From Hyphomicrobiales bacterium (GTDB taxonomy: Bacteria > Pseudomonadota > Alphaproteobacteria > Rhizobiales > Rhizobiaceae): DNA of 54,978 nucleotides. Position 1 is the first letter of the stretch, and every line of letters begins with the position of its first letter. Below the pieces are notes generated by a model. That model was not told where the DNA came from. It saw nothing but the letters and a program-made list of their open reading frames with translations, and did no database searches. A program made the position numbers and the translations under genes. The stretch spans positions 1 through 54,978 of the forward strand of contig UCMT01000038.1 of the NCBI GenBank assembly GCA_900473795.1, in the 5' to 3' direction. Shown here piece by piece: positions 1 through 8,034 of this stretch.

Positions 1-43
1 CCCCCTCTGCCCTGCCGGGCATCTCCCCCTCAAGGGGGGAGAT
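1..43. repeat. Partial GC-rich palindromic intergenic element
   Basis: The left edge of the window holds two nested inverted repeats: GCCCTGCCGGGC, and a C-run facing a G-run in ATCTCCCCCTCAAGGGGGGA. The wording (CCCCCTCTG, then a run of C, then a run of G) resembles the element at 18600-18790. It looks like a rhizobial intergenic mosaic (RIME-like) or REP-like repeat cut by the window edge. The family assignment is from memory of such repeats, not from a search. Confidence 0.55.
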
Positions 44-91
44 TGCCGCGCGGCCGGCCTCTCGCTGCCGATCTCCCAAAGCGCGCGAGTA

Positions 92-610
92 CTGCGGCAC
101 ACGAAGCGCCTGACGCTTGCCGCTCTTCTTCTGGCTGGCGCGGCGGCCCTTGCCGGCTGCCAGCGCGAGACCGGGCCGGACCCGCTCGAACTCACCGGCA
201 AGATGTTCATCTTCAACTATCGGCTGGCCTATGCCACCTACATGATCACGCTGACCAAAACGGAGCCGGTTCCGGAGGGTAGTACTGTTGTGGCTACATT
301 CGAAAACCCTGCCGGTGGCGCGCCGCTGACGCTCGACCGCAAGCTCTTTGCCAAGCTCGACAAGGTGGTTCTCGAAAGCCCGGATGTGACCTGCGTGAAA
401 AAGCAGCGGCCCTATGCCGTCACCATCGAGGTCAAGGGGCCGGACGGCGCCATCCTGCAGACATTGAAGACGCAGGTGATTTCGAACCTCGATCAGGACA
501 TCCTGCCCGCCAAGGCGCTGGTCGTCGGCCCCGCCTATGACAAGAACCCGGAGGTCTTCAAGGACGGCAAGACGCCCGAACACTTCGAAACGGCGAAGTG
601 CCCGTCATAG
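92..610 (+). CDS. Putative lipoprotein of unknown function, start uncertain
   Basis: The frame encodes a clear type II signal peptide. A basic TKR is followed by a Leu/Ala-rich stretch and the lipobox LAGC (Cys codon at 158-160), then a mature part of about 150 residues rich in beta-type sequence and ending ETAKCPS. The protein is therefore probably lipidated and held in the envelope. The usual first in-frame ATG (203) lies after the lipobox and would remove the signal peptide, so it is unlikely to be the true start. No ATG, GTG or TTG occurs in this frame between the lipobox and the left window edge; CTG at 92 is the nearest near-cognate codon and is used here only as a marker. The frame is open to base 2, but bases 1-43 look like an intergenic repeat. 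I do not recognise the mature domain. It faces ndk tail to tail across a shared terminator. Confidence 0.6.
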   Translation: MRHTKRLTLAALLLAGAAALAGCQRETGPDPLELTGKMFIFNYRLAYATYMITLTKTEPVPEGSTVVATFENPAGGAPLTLDRKLFAKLDKVVLESPDVTCVKKQRPYAVTIEVKGPDGAILQTLKTQVISNLDQDILPAKALVVGPAYDKNPEVFKDGKTPEHFETAKCPS

Positions 611-630
611 ACGCCGGCCGCCCCAAAAGG

Positions 631-660
631 AAAAGCCGGAGCGTTTCCGCCCCGGCTTTT
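631..660. terminator. Bidirectional terminator between the lipoprotein gene and ndk
   Basis: AAAAGCCGG at 631-639 pairs with CCGGCTTTT at 652-660, and an inner GCG/CGC extends the stem. A runs on one side and T runs on the other allow it to serve both convergent genes. Confidence 0.8.
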
Positions 661-708
661 AAAAAGAGTCTTTTCAAGCGCTTCGAGCCGAAACCCTCAG
701 AGATTGAA

Positions 709-1131
709 TCAGCCGACGATTTCGGTGTCGGAGAACCAGTACTTGATTTCTTCAGCAGCGGTTTCCGGAGCGTCCGAGCCGTGAACCGAGTTCTCGCCGA
801 TCGACAAAGCGTGGACCTTGCGGATGGTGCCTTCGTCGGCATTGGCCGGGTTGGTGGCGCCCATGATTTCGCGGTTCTTGAGGATTGCGTTCTCGCCTTC
901 GAGAACCTGGACGATGGTCGGACCGGAGGTCATGGTTTCAACTAGTTCGCCGAAGAAGGGGCGTTCCTTGTGAACAGCGTAGAAGCCTTCGGCTTCGCGC
1001 TTGCTCATCCACACGCGCTTGGAGGCGACGATACGCAGGCCTGCGTCTTCAAACATCTTGGTGATGGCGCCCGTCAGGTTGCGCTTGGTGGCGTCCGGCT
1101 TGATCATCGAAAAGGTGCGTTCAATCGCCAT
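709..1131 (-). CDS. ndk: Nucleoside diphosphate kinase
   Basis: Transfers the gamma phosphate of ATP to NDPs through a phospho-histidine, balancing cytoplasmic NTP and dNTP pools. The 140-residue length matches bacterial Ndk. The N-terminus [14 protein letters not shown] is typical. The catalytic histidine is His117 in the motif NSVHGSD, and the conserved Lys11 of the IKPD motif binds the nucleotide phosphates. The start is the ATG at 1131, preceded by a GGGA ribosome site. It is a single gene: the upstream region (1132-1396) separates it from a divergent DinB-like gene, and a bidirectional terminator lies downstream. Identification is secure. Confidence 0.97.
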   Translation of the reverse strand: MAIERTFSMIKPDATKRNLTGAITKMFEDAGLRIVASKRVWMSKREAEGFYAVHKERPFFGELVETMTSGPTIVQVLEGENAILKNREIMGATNPANADEGTIRKVHALSIGENSVHGSDAPETAAEEIKYWFSDTEIVG

Positions 1132-1396
1132 TGTCTCAATTCCCTTGGTTTTCCGTGAGTCGGCGGTTCAATAACCGCCAATCCCGCGCAAAACAAGGGG
1201 GAACGGCGAAGTTTCATGGCCCTGTCACGAAGCGCGCGACGCCGCCCCGAAGATCAAGACAGCTGGCGAACCAGCCGCTGTCGGGTCGATTTCGAACGCG
1301 GAACAGTAAACGGTCAAATCAGTAAATTTCATGGATGGCATCACCCACCACGATGCTGTTCTGGATTAAGCTCCCGGCACCTTAAAGGAGACCGCA

Positions 1397-1912
1397 ATGC
1401 TCGATCACTACCGCATGTTCGCCAAATACAACCGCTGGGCAAACCGCCAGCTCTATCAAGCCGTCGGCACGCTGAGCGACGCGCAATACCGCGAGGACAA
1501 GGGCGCGTTCTTCGGTTCGCTGCACAGGACGCTCAACCACATCCTCGCCGCCGACCGCATCTGGATGAAACGCTTCACCGGCACGGGCGAAGCGCCGACC
1601 TCACTCGATGCCATCCTCTTCGACGATCTTGCCACCCTGTCAGCGGCCCGCGCCGCAGAGGATGAGCGCATCCTCGCGTGGACCGGCGGCCTCTGCGAAG
1701 CCGATCTCGGCGGGCATTTCACCTACACGCCGATCACCAACCCGGTTTCGGTCACCCAGCGCCTCGCCCCGGTGCTCGCCCATTTCTTCAACCACCAGAC
1801 CCACCATCGCGGCCAGTGCCACATGATTTTGACGGCCCTCGGCCAGCCGAGCCTTGGACTGGATCTGGTTTATTTTCTGCGGACACCGGAGGGGGAAGAC
1901 TACGCAAAGTGA
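1397..1912 (+). CDS. DinB-family metal-dependent protein
   Basis: A 171-residue four-helix-bundle protein of the DinB/YfiT type. The family binds a divalent metal through three histidines; here His48 (in LNHIL) and the cluster NHQTHHRGQ (His133, His136, His137) fit that triad. Members act as thiol S-transferases or have unknown roles, and damage inducibility is known only for some, so no substrate can be given. The ATG at 1397 has a strong AAAGGAG site 7 bases upstream. It is divergent from ndk across a gap of 265 bases, in which I see no other gene. Confidence 0.85.
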   Translation: MLDHYRMFAKYNRWANRQLYQAVGTLSDAQYREDKGAFFGSLHRTLNHILAADRIWMKRFTGTGEAPTSLDAILFDDLATLSAARAAEDERILAWTGGLCEADLGGHFTYTPITNPVSVTQRLAPVLAHFFNHQTHHRGQCHMILTALGQPSLGLDLVYFLRTPEGEDYAK

Positions 1913-2032
1913 CGTTGTCGCGCACAACTGTCACGCGCCCGCCACCGGTAATGGGCTGCTTCCATCCTATCGCCAGGCCCCGTTTGTTCGGCATTGTGAA
2001 ATGCCCTATTCTGCTGTCGGGGAGAAGGCGAC

Positions 2033-2428
2033 ATGAAAACACCGGTGCTCGGATTTGCGGCCTGTTTGATGCTTCATTCTGCTGCGCAGGCGCAGTTCAT
2101 GAACGCGGATGATCTGCATACATTCTGCCAGCAGAAGCACCCGGTCGCCTTCGGCTATATCGCCGGCGTGCTCGACCGCTGGTCGCGCGACCTTCACCAC
2201 GCAGAAATGTCCGACGTGGTCGATGCCGAAAACAACCGGCCGAAAAGCAAGATCTCCGTCACGGAGAAGATCCGCGCCAATGTCTGCGACCCCGACACGG
2301 TGACGCTCGAAGAGCAGGTGAAGATGGTCTGCGCCTTTGTCGACGCCAATCCGAAGGAACGCGGCCGCAGCGCCGACATGCTGGTGCAGCTCGCCATGCA
2401 GGCGAAATGGCCCTGCACGCCGAAATAG
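2033..2428 (+). CDS. Secreted Rap1a/Tai-like small protein
   Basis: A 131-residue protein with a Sec signal peptide (residues 1-20, cleavage after AQA). The mature part holds GYIAGVLDR, an ANVCDPDTVT segment, and a C-terminal helix followed by WPC, with Cys32, Cys85, Cys100 and Cys128 spaced for disulfides. This pattern matches the Rap1a/Tai domain, founded on periplasmic immunity proteins against type VI peptidoglycan amidases. No effector or secretion gene is near, so an immunity role is not supported by context; many chromosomal orphans carry this fold with unknown function. Assignment rests on motif resemblance. A GGAGAAG site precedes the ATG. Confidence 0.65.
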   Translation: MKTPVLGFAACLMLHSAAQAQFMNADDLHTFCQQKHPVAFGYIAGVLDRWSRDLHHAEMSDVVDAENNRPKSKISVTEKIRANVCDPDTVTLEEQVKMVCAFVDANPKERGRSADMLVQLAMQAKWPCTPK

Positions 2429-2530
2429 GCGGCCGACGGCGCCCGTGTCATCGTCCCTCAACCGCCTTTGACGGTCTCTTAATGTCGAAATGGTATGAGG
2501 CATCCGGTACAACCGGCGAGGATCGAGGAA

Positions 2531-3610
2531 ATGGCGGACATATTCCGGCAGGATGGCCATCAGGCACAGAATGCGGCCGTGCTCCTCAAGGTCGCGCAGA
2601 TGATGGCCAAGCTCGGCGTCGCCCCTTTTCCCCGCAACTACGAACTGTTCTACGAGGCGCTGCCCGGCCAGAATGCCGCGCTGACGCGTGATGTCGCAGC
2701 CCTCGGTGTCGAACCGGCACAGAGCCGGCTTGAAGACGTCGGCATCAAACATCACCTCCCCGGCTTTGCCGCGATCGCCACGGACGCCATCCGCGCCGAC
2801 GCCGCCCGAACAATTTCGGCGCTCAATCACGGGCTGAACAACAGCATCGCCAAGAAGGAAGCTTTTGCCACGCTGCTGCGCCATTTCATCGAACGCCTCG
2901 AAACCGATCCCGTCGCCGGAATGTCGGATTTCGCCGACGACGCGGGCAGATTGCGCAATGCCGTTACCGCCTTCGAGCGGGAGGAGCGGGCTTTCGCCAT
3001 CTCCATGCGCGAAACGATCGCACAGCTCGGCGGCATCGGCAGCGACATCGAGACCATGCGCAAGGCCTCGACCCGCGACCCCGTCACCGGCCTTGCCAAC
3101 AGGGTCGCCTTTTCCGCCAAGCTCGCGGCCTTGTATGACGACGGCAGCGCCAGCGGCCCCGCGGCTCTGGCGCTGGTGACTGTCGAGGGGCTGCGCGACC
3201 TCGGTGAGAGCCACGGTGCGGCCACTGCCGAGAAGGCCTTGAAGAAACTGGCGCCGGTGTTCCGCAAATCGGTCAAGAAGAACGACTTTGTCGCCCGCAT
3301 CGGCGCGGACGAATTCGCCTTCGTGTTCCATGACGTCAGCGCTGACAATGCCGAGGCGATCGCGCAGCGCATCCGCGCCTCCGTCGAGGTCGTGCAGATC
3401 GCGCTGCCGAACCGCACGTTCACGTCGGAAACGCTGTCCCTCTCCACCGGCATCGCCTTGGCGCTGACCGCATCCTGCGGCACCGATCTCTTCACCCAGG
3501 CCGAGCTTGCGCTTCACGCCGTGCGCGCCGGCGGCAAGCCCGGCGTTCTCGTCTTCTCGGCCGCGATCGGCAGCCGCGCGACGAAAACCTATACCCGGCA
3601 CGTCGCCTGA
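2531..3610 (+). CDS. Degenerate GGDEF-domain protein
   Basis: About 359 residues. Residues 1-150 are a helical region of no known fold, and residues about 180-330 are a GGDEF-like domain opening with the standard STRDPVTGLANR. The signature is G258-A-D-E-F262 instead of GGDEF. The upstream metal and substrate segment, normally DxDxFKxxND, reads TVEGLRDLGE, so the first metal-binding Asp is missing. The domain is therefore likely catalytically weak or inactive, perhaps a c-di-GMP or GTP sensor; this is inference. No transmembrane segment is visible. I chose the ATG at 2531, which has GAGG 5 bases upstream; an in-frame ATG at 2495 would add 12 residues. The ABC-F gene follows 58 bases downstream in the same direction. 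Confidence 0.8.
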   Translation: MADIFRQDGHQAQNAAVLLKVAQMMAKLGVAPFPRNYELFYEALPGQNAALTRDVAALGVEPAQSRLEDVGIKHHLPGFAAIATDAIRADAARTISALNHGLNNSIAKKEAFATLLRHFIERLETDPVAGMSDFADDAGRLRNAVTAFEREERAFAISMRETIAQLGGIGSDIETMRKASTRDPVTGLANRVAFSAKLAALYDDGSASGPAALALVTVEGLRDLGESHGAATAEKALKKLAPVFRKSVKKNDFVARIGADEFAFVFHDVSADNAEAIAQRIRASVEVVQIALPNRTFTSETLSLSTGIALALTASCGTDLFTQAELALHAVRAGGKPGVLVFSAAIGSRATKTYTRHVA

Positions 3611-3668
3611 AACTATTGCGCTGCGGCGAACTCTTGCCTTCGGCCAAGACTTCGGCCAAAACGCCGCC

Positions 3669-5555
3669 ATGATTACGATCAACGACCTCTCCGCCCGCAT
3701 CGCCGGGCGTCTCCTCATCGATCATGCGAGCGTGGCGCTTCCGGCGGGCACGAAGGCTGGCCTCGTCGGCAAGAATGGCGCCGGCAAGTCGACGCTGTTT
3801 CGGATCATCACCGGCGACATGGAAAGCGAAAGCGGCTTCGTTTCGATCCCGAAGAACACCCGCATCGGCCAGGTGGCGCAGGAAGCGCCCGGCACCGAAG
3901 AGCCGCTGATCGAGATCGTGCTCAAGGCCGACAAGGAGCGCGAGGCGCTGCTCACGGAGGCCGAAACCGCCACCGATCCGCACCGGATCGCCGAAATTCA
4001 CACGCGTTTGACGGATATCGATTCCCATTCGGCCGAGGCACGGGCCGCCAGCATCCTGTCCGGCCTCGGTTTCGACGCGGAAGCACAGTTGCGGCCGGCA
4101 TCGAGCTTTTCCGGCGGCTGGCGCATGCGCGTCGCGCTTGCTGCGGTGCTGTTCTCCGAACCGGACCTGTTGCTGCTCGACGAACCGACCAACTATCTCG
4201 ATCTCGAGGGCACGCTCTGGCTCGAGGATTATGTCCGCCGCTATCCGCACACGGTCATCATCATCAGCCATGACCGTGACATGCTGAACATGGCGGTCAA
4301 CTCGATCATCCATCTCGACCAGAAGAAGCTGACCTTCTATCGCGGCACCTACGATCAGTTCGAGCGCCAGCGCGCCGAGGCGATCGAGCTGCAGACCAAG
4401 GCGAAGGCCAAGAACGACGCGGCGCGCAAGCACCTGCAGTCCTTCATCGACCGCTTCAAGGCCAAGGCCTCGAAGGCCCGCCAGGCGCAGAGCCGTGTCA
4501 AGGCGCTGGAGCGGATGGGCACGGTTTCAGCCGTCATCGAGGATCACGTCCAGCCGATCCGCTTTCCCAAGCCCGAGAAGCAGCCGGCCTCGCCGATCGT
4601 CGCCATTACCGGCGGCGCCGTCGGCTATACGCCGGGCAAACCGATCCTCAAGGGTCTCAACCTGCGCATCGACAATGACGACCGCATCGCGCTGCTCGGC
4701 TCGAACGGCAACGGTAAGTCGACCTTCGCGAAATTCATCTCCGGCCGGCTTTCCGCCGAAAGCGGCGATATAAGGCTCGCGCCAAACCTGAAGATCGGCT
4801 TCTTCGCGCAGCACCAGCTCGACGACCTCAGACCGGCCGAGACGGCCGTCCAGCACGTTCGGCCGCTGATGCTGGACGCGCCCGAAGCCAAGGTGCGCGC
4901 CCGCGTCGCCCAGATGGGGCTTGCGACCGAGAAGATGGAAACCGCAGCCAAGGATCTGTCCGGCGGCGAGAAGGCCCGCCTGCTGATGGGCCTTGCCGCC
5001 TTCGAGGCGCCGAACCTGCTCATCCTCGACGAGCCGACCAACCATCTCGACATCGACAGCCGCAACGCGCTGATCGAGGCGCTCAACGAGTATGAGGGCG
5101 CGGTCATACTGATCTCGCACGACCGCCATCTGATCGAGGCAACCGTCGACCGGTTGTGGCTGGTCAAGGACGGGACCGTTGCCAACTACGACGGCGACCT
5201 CGAGGACTACCGCAACACCATCGTCCAGAGCTCCCGCAAGGGGAGCAAGGACAAGGGCAACGGCTCCGATGACAACCGCTCCAAGGCAGAGCAGCGCAAG
5301 GCCAATGCCGACAAACGGGCTGCGTTCGCGCCACTCAAGAAAAAGATCAACGATATCGAATCCTTGACCGGCAAACTGCAGAAACAGATTCAAGCCCTCG
5401 ACAAGGAGCTTGAAGACCAGGAGATCTACGAAAAATTTCCTGCCAAGGCCGCCTCCAAGGTGAAGGAGCGCGCCGACATCGTCGCCAAGCTCAGCAAGGC
5501 GGAAGAACAGTGGCTCGACCTCTCCACCGAATATGAAGAGGCGATGGCGGGGTGA
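3669..5555 (+). CDS. ABC-F family ATPase (translation factor type)
   Basis: A 628-residue soluble protein with two ABC domains and no membrane segments. It is likely to act on the ribosome like EttA, Uup or YheS. Domain 1 has Walker A GKNGAGKST (residues 34-42), signature FSGGWRMR and Walker B LLLLDEPTNYLD. Domain 2 has GSNGNGKST, LSGGEKARLL and LLILDEPTNHLD. The linker between them is Lys/Arg/Ala-rich and helical, as in the P-site tRNA interaction motif. The last 110 residues are a Lys/Glu-rich coiled coil. The start is ATG 3669, where MITINDLSAR begins the first domain; the frame stays open upstream but that extension runs through the end of the GGDEF gene. The exact subfamily cannot be settled by eye. 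Confidence 0.93.
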   Translation: MITINDLSARIAGRLLIDHASVALPAGTKAGLVGKNGAGKSTLFRIITGDMESESGFVSIPKNTRIGQVAQEAPGTEEPLIEIVLKADKEREALLTEAETATDPHRIAEIHTRLTDIDSHSAEARAASILSGLGFDAEAQLRPASSFSGGWRMRVALAAVLFSEPDLLLLDEPTNYLDLEGTLWLEDYVRRYPHTVIIISHDRDMLNMAVNSIIHLDQKKLTFYRGTYDQFERQRAEAIELQTKAKAKNDAARKHLQSFIDRFKAKASKARQAQSRVKALERMGTVSAVIEDHVQPIRFPKPEKQPASPIVAITGGAVGYTPGKPILKGLNLRIDNDDRIALLGSNGNGKSTFAKFISGRLSAESGDIRLAPNLKIGFFAQHQLDDLRPAETAVQHVRPLMLDAPEAKVRARVAQMGLATEKMETAAKDLSGGEKARLLMGLAAFEAPNLLILDEPTNHLDIDSRNALIEALNEYEGAVILISHDRHLIEATVDRLWLVKDGTVANYDGDLEDYRNTIVQSSRKGSKDKGNGSDDNRSKAEQRKANADKRAAFAPLKKKINDIESLTGKLQKQIQALDKELEDQEIYEKFPAKAASKVKERADIVAKLSKAEEQWLDLSTEYEEAMAG

Positions 5556-5607
5556 TGCCGCCATCTCTCTTTCGGGAAACACGCTTGTCCACAAGCAAAG
5601 CCTAAAC

Positions 5608-5638
5608 TTTTAACAGAGCGTTTAAAGCCTCGTTTAAA
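5608..5638. promoter_or_regulatory. Three TTTAA half-sites at exact 12-nt spacing
   Basis: TTTAA occurs at 5609, 5621 and 5633, giving an exact 12-base period, with GAGCG and CCTCG between them. It lies 24 bases upstream of the ATG of the small membrane protein. The spacing differs from the CtrA site (TTAA-N7-TTAA), so no regulator is assigned. Confidence 0.35.
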
Positions 5639-5661
5639 ATCGGGCCTTATATTCGCTCTTC

Positions 5662-5880
5662 ATGAAACACGAAACCCAAAATGCCTTCCGGTTCCGGCGC
5701 GTCAAATGGGGAAATCCCCGGCACGCGATGAACGCGTTGCGCAACAAGGAGCCGGTCTTCGTCGACGAGGCTCCGGCGTCGGGCAGATTGTTCTGGGTGC
5801 TCGTCGTGCTTTTGGTGATCAGCGTCTTTGCCAGCGTCCTGATCATCGGCGGACAGCACGATCTGTTCCCATGGGCCTGA
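5662..5880 (+). CDS. Small single-pass membrane protein
   Basis: A 72-residue protein. The first 40 residues are basic and polar (FRFRRVKWGNPR), followed by one transmembrane helix (about residues 43-63, LFWVLVVLLVISVFASVLII) and a short tail ending FPWA. The positive-inside rule places the N-terminus in the cytoplasm. No known domain is recognised. It stands alone between the ABC-F gene and a convergent acetyltransferase gene. Codon use looks like that of its neighbours. A real gene is likely because of the regular protein layout and the patterned upstream sequence. Confidence 0.6.
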   Translation: MKHETQNAFRFRRVKWGNPRHAMNALRNKEPVFVDEAPASGRLFWVLVVLLVISVFASVLIIGGQHDLFPWA

Positions 5881-5886
5881 TGCTCC

Positions 5887-5988
5887 AAGCAGACTTTCGT
5901 TGGCAAGCCAACGATTCATCTGCTTAGCTTTCGTTGTTTTGTCGCAGGTTTTGATCCGAAAACCGTAGGACACTTTTCCGAAACCTGC
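5887..5988. repeat. Two-hairpin intergenic element at a convergent junction
   Basis: The first hairpin has outer arms AAGCAGA (5887-5893) and TCTGCTT (5919-5925) and inner arms TCGTTGGC (5897-5904) and GCCAACGA (5907-5914). The second has GCAGGTTT (5944-5951) pairing with AAACCTGC (5981-5988), with GATCCGAAAACC and ACACTTTTCCG inside. The second resembles a repeat common in rhizobial genomes and touches the stop codon of the acetyltransferase gene. The pair may terminate both convergent genes. Confidence 0.6.
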
Positions 5989-6830
5989 TAGCCAAGTTCC
6001 AAGGTGGTGATGCCGTAAATCTGTCCGAGCGGCAGGTCCGGCGCTGGACCGCGATACATCCGCGCCGTCTCGAACACCGGTTTCAGATTGTAGCGATCGC
6101 ACAGCGCCCGCGCCGCGGCGTTCGGCTCGGGGATATCGAGATAGATCTGGCCGCCGCCGACGCTCGTCACCAGTTTACGGAAGATGAGGTCGGCACCGGT
6201 TTCCGTGTCGGCAAACAGCGGTCCGATCTTGTGGCCCTCGCGGCAGGCGCGGATGGTGCCATAACCCAGCACCTCGGCGTTTCTGATCAACGCAAAGCTC
6301 TCGCGCGTTGAAAGCGCCTTGAGCCATTCGCGCAGGAAGGCATCCCGCCGCGCCGGGCAGAACCGTGCATCGTAGTCAACCAGCATCGGCACATGCACCG
6401 GAGAGACCGAAACCAGCTCCGTGCCGGGTGGCTCGACGCATTGAAATTCGCCGCCATAGCGGAAATTGGCATGGGCATAAGCGAAACCGGATTTGCGGTA
6501 GTTGTCCTGCTGCGCCACCACGCCATCGAGCCCGATGGTCCGGTCTCCCGCCGCCGAAACCGCCTTCTGCCACAATGCGTAGCCGATGCCCTGGCCGCGA
6601 TAGTCCGGATGCGCCAGGTAGAGACCGAGAAAGGCATAGGCCTCGTCGTAGCGGACCAATGAAAGCGCTGCTGCGACGACGCCGCCTTCCTCGGCGATCC
6701 AGTAGCCGTCCGGGTCCGCCGCCCAGAAAGCCGCTGCATCGTCGAGACCGGGATTCCACCCTTCCCGTGCGGCCCAGTCGATGAGAATATCCAGATCGGC
6801 GCGGCTGGCTTTTCGAATGATCGGGGGCAT
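5988..6830 (-). CDS. GNAT family N-acetyltransferase with YitH-type C-terminal domain
   Basis: A 280-residue protein with an N-terminal GNAT fold (residues 1-140). The acetyl-CoA motif is RGQGIGYALW (about 78-87), after the beta-4 segment LGLYLAHPDY. The C-terminal half (about 150-280) resembles the second domain of YitH-type acetyltransferases. The substrate is unknown. The start ATG at 6830 is preceded by AGGAG 5 bases away, which makes it firm. It runs alone, convergent with the small membrane protein and divergent from the dehydrogenase gene. Confidence 0.85.
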   Translation of the reverse strand: MPPIIRKASRADLDILIDWAAREGWNPGLDDAAAFWAADPDGYWIAEEGGVVAAALSLVRYDEAYAFLGLYLAHPDYRGQGIGYALWQKAVSAAGDRTIGLDGVVAQQDNYRKSGFAYAHANFRYGGEFQCVEPPGTELVSVSPVHVPMLVDYDARFCPARRDAFLREWLKALSTRESFALIRNAEVLGYGTIRACREGHKIGPLFADTETGADLIFRKLVTSVGGGQIYLDIPEPNAAARALCDRYNLKPVFETARMYRGPAPDLPLGQIYGITTLELG

Positions 6831-6990
6831 GGCGGCTCCTGTTTGGAATTGCGGCCTTATCCAAATAGGGCGGCTTTGCTATTGTCCACCACCGGCAGCA
6901 ACGAATATCTACGCCACGGCAACGCTTGCCCGCTTTTCGCTTTCTGCTACAAAGCCGTCCCATAAAGTCATACAAATCGAGCGAAACATC

Positions 6991-7917
6991 ATGAGCCCCA
7001 TCAACATCTCGATCGTCGGCGTCGGCAAAATCGTCCGCGATCAGCATCTGCCCGCCATCGCCAAGAATTCGGACTACAAGCTCATTGCCGCCGCCAGCCG
7101 CCATGGTGTCGTCGACGGCATCGACAATTTCAAGTCGATCGAGGCGATGCTCGACGCGGTTCCGGCAATCGACGCGGTTTCGCTCTGCATGCCACCGCAG
7201 TTCCGCTATCAGGCGGCGCGCGTGGCGCTTGAGGCGGGCAAGCACGTCTTCCTCGAAAAGCCGCCGGGCGCGACGCTGAGCGAGGTGGCCGATCTCGAAT
7301 CACTTGCCGCCGCCAAGGGCCTGTCGCTGTTTGCCAGCTGGCATTCCCGTTATGCGCCCGCCGTCGAAGCCGCAAAATCCTTCCTTGCCTCGACGAAGAT
7401 CAACAGCGTCCAGGTGATCTGGAAGGAGGACGTGCGCCACTGGCACCCGAACCAGGACTGGATCTGGCAAGCGGGCGGCCTCGGCGTCTTCGATCCCGGC
7501 ATCAATGCGCTGTCGATCGTCACGCATATCCTGCCCAACCCGTTGTTCATCACCGCAGCGACGCTGGAATTCCCGGAAAACCGCGACGCGCCGATCGCCG
7601 CCTCGATCACCTTCACCGACGCCGGCAACCTGCCGGTCCTGGCCGAATTCGACTGGCGCCAGACCGGCCACCAGAGCTGGGACATCATCGCCGAAACCGA
7701 CGCCGGCACGATGACGCTTTTCGAAGGCGGCGCGAAACTGTCGATCGACGGAAACCTCGTGCACGACGAGCCGGAACAGGAATACCCCGCCCTCTACGCC
7801 CGCTTTGCCGAGATCATCAAGGCGAAGACGTCGGATGTCGACCTCGCCCCGCTGCGTCATGTCGCGGATGCGTTCATGCTGGGCAAGCGCAAGTTCGTGG
7901 ACGCGTTTTTCGATTGA
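6991..7917 (+). CDS. Gfo/Idh/MocA oxidoreductase, D-galactose or L-arabinose 1-dehydrogenase type
   Basis: A 308-residue dehydrogenase. The N-terminal Rossmann fold begins SIVGVGKI, and the family's conserved EKPPGATLSEV segment (Lys in EKP) is present. The C-terminal half has KEDVRHWHPNQDWIW and GGLGVFDPGINAL, which I recall from the NAD(P)+-dependent D-galactose 1-dehydrogenase and L-arabinose 1-dehydrogenase branch that oxidises aldoses to lactones. The substrate is inferred from that resemblance only. No sugar transporter or lactonase is adjacent. The start at 6991 gives the standard N-terminus; the frame is open further upstream but that would add about 70 residues that do not resemble the family. 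A strong terminator follows. Confidence 0.85.
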   Translation: MSPINISIVGVGKIVRDQHLPAIAKNSDYKLIAAASRHGVVDGIDNFKSIEAMLDAVPAIDAVSLCMPPQFRYQAARVALEAGKHVFLEKPPGATLSEVADLESLAAAKGLSLFASWHSRYAPAVEAAKSFLASTKINSVQVIWKEDVRHWHPNQDWIWQAGGLGVFDPGINALSIVTHILPNPLFITAATLEFPENRDAPIAASITFTDAGNLPVLAEFDWRQTGHQSWDIIAETDAGTMTLFEGGAKLSIDGNLVHDEPEQEYPALYARFAEIIKAKTSDVDLAPLRHVADAFMLGKRKFVDAFFD

Positions 7918-7935
7918 GCTTTCGAGATTACGATG

Positions 7936-7970
7936 AAGGCCGCGCACCGTCCCGTGCGCGGCCTTTTTTT
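7936..7970 (+). terminator. Rho-independent terminator of the dehydrogenase gene
   Basis: AAGGCCGCGCAC (7936-7947) pairs perfectly with GTGCGCGGCCTT (7954-7965), with a 6-nt loop and then a T run to 7970. Confidence 0.9.
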
Positions 7971-7985
7971 CGCGCCAAAAGCCGA

Positions 7986-8000
7986 TATGATTGAATCATA
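7986..8000. promoter_or_regulatory. Perfect palindrome upstream of parDE-1, candidate operator
   Basis: TATGATT-G-AATCATA is a perfect 15-nt palindrome. Its centre (7993) is 42 bases upstream of the antitoxin ATG. Ribbon-helix-helix antitoxins usually repress their own operon through such sites. The AT-rich half-site contrasts with the GC-rich surroundings. Confidence 0.55.
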
Positions 8001-8034
8001 CTGCGTGGTAAAAAGGGGGAGAAAGGATCGCGCG

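Noticed and set aside
2006..3718. A 570-codon minus-strand frame across the Rap1a-like and GGDEF genes
   Set aside because: It spans two well-formed plus-strand genes with ribosome sites and shows no domain; it is a shadow of high GC content.
5608..5638. CtrA binding site
   Set aside because: The consensus TTAA-N7-TTAA needs 11-base spacing; here the repeats are 12 bases apart, so I report the array without naming a regulator.
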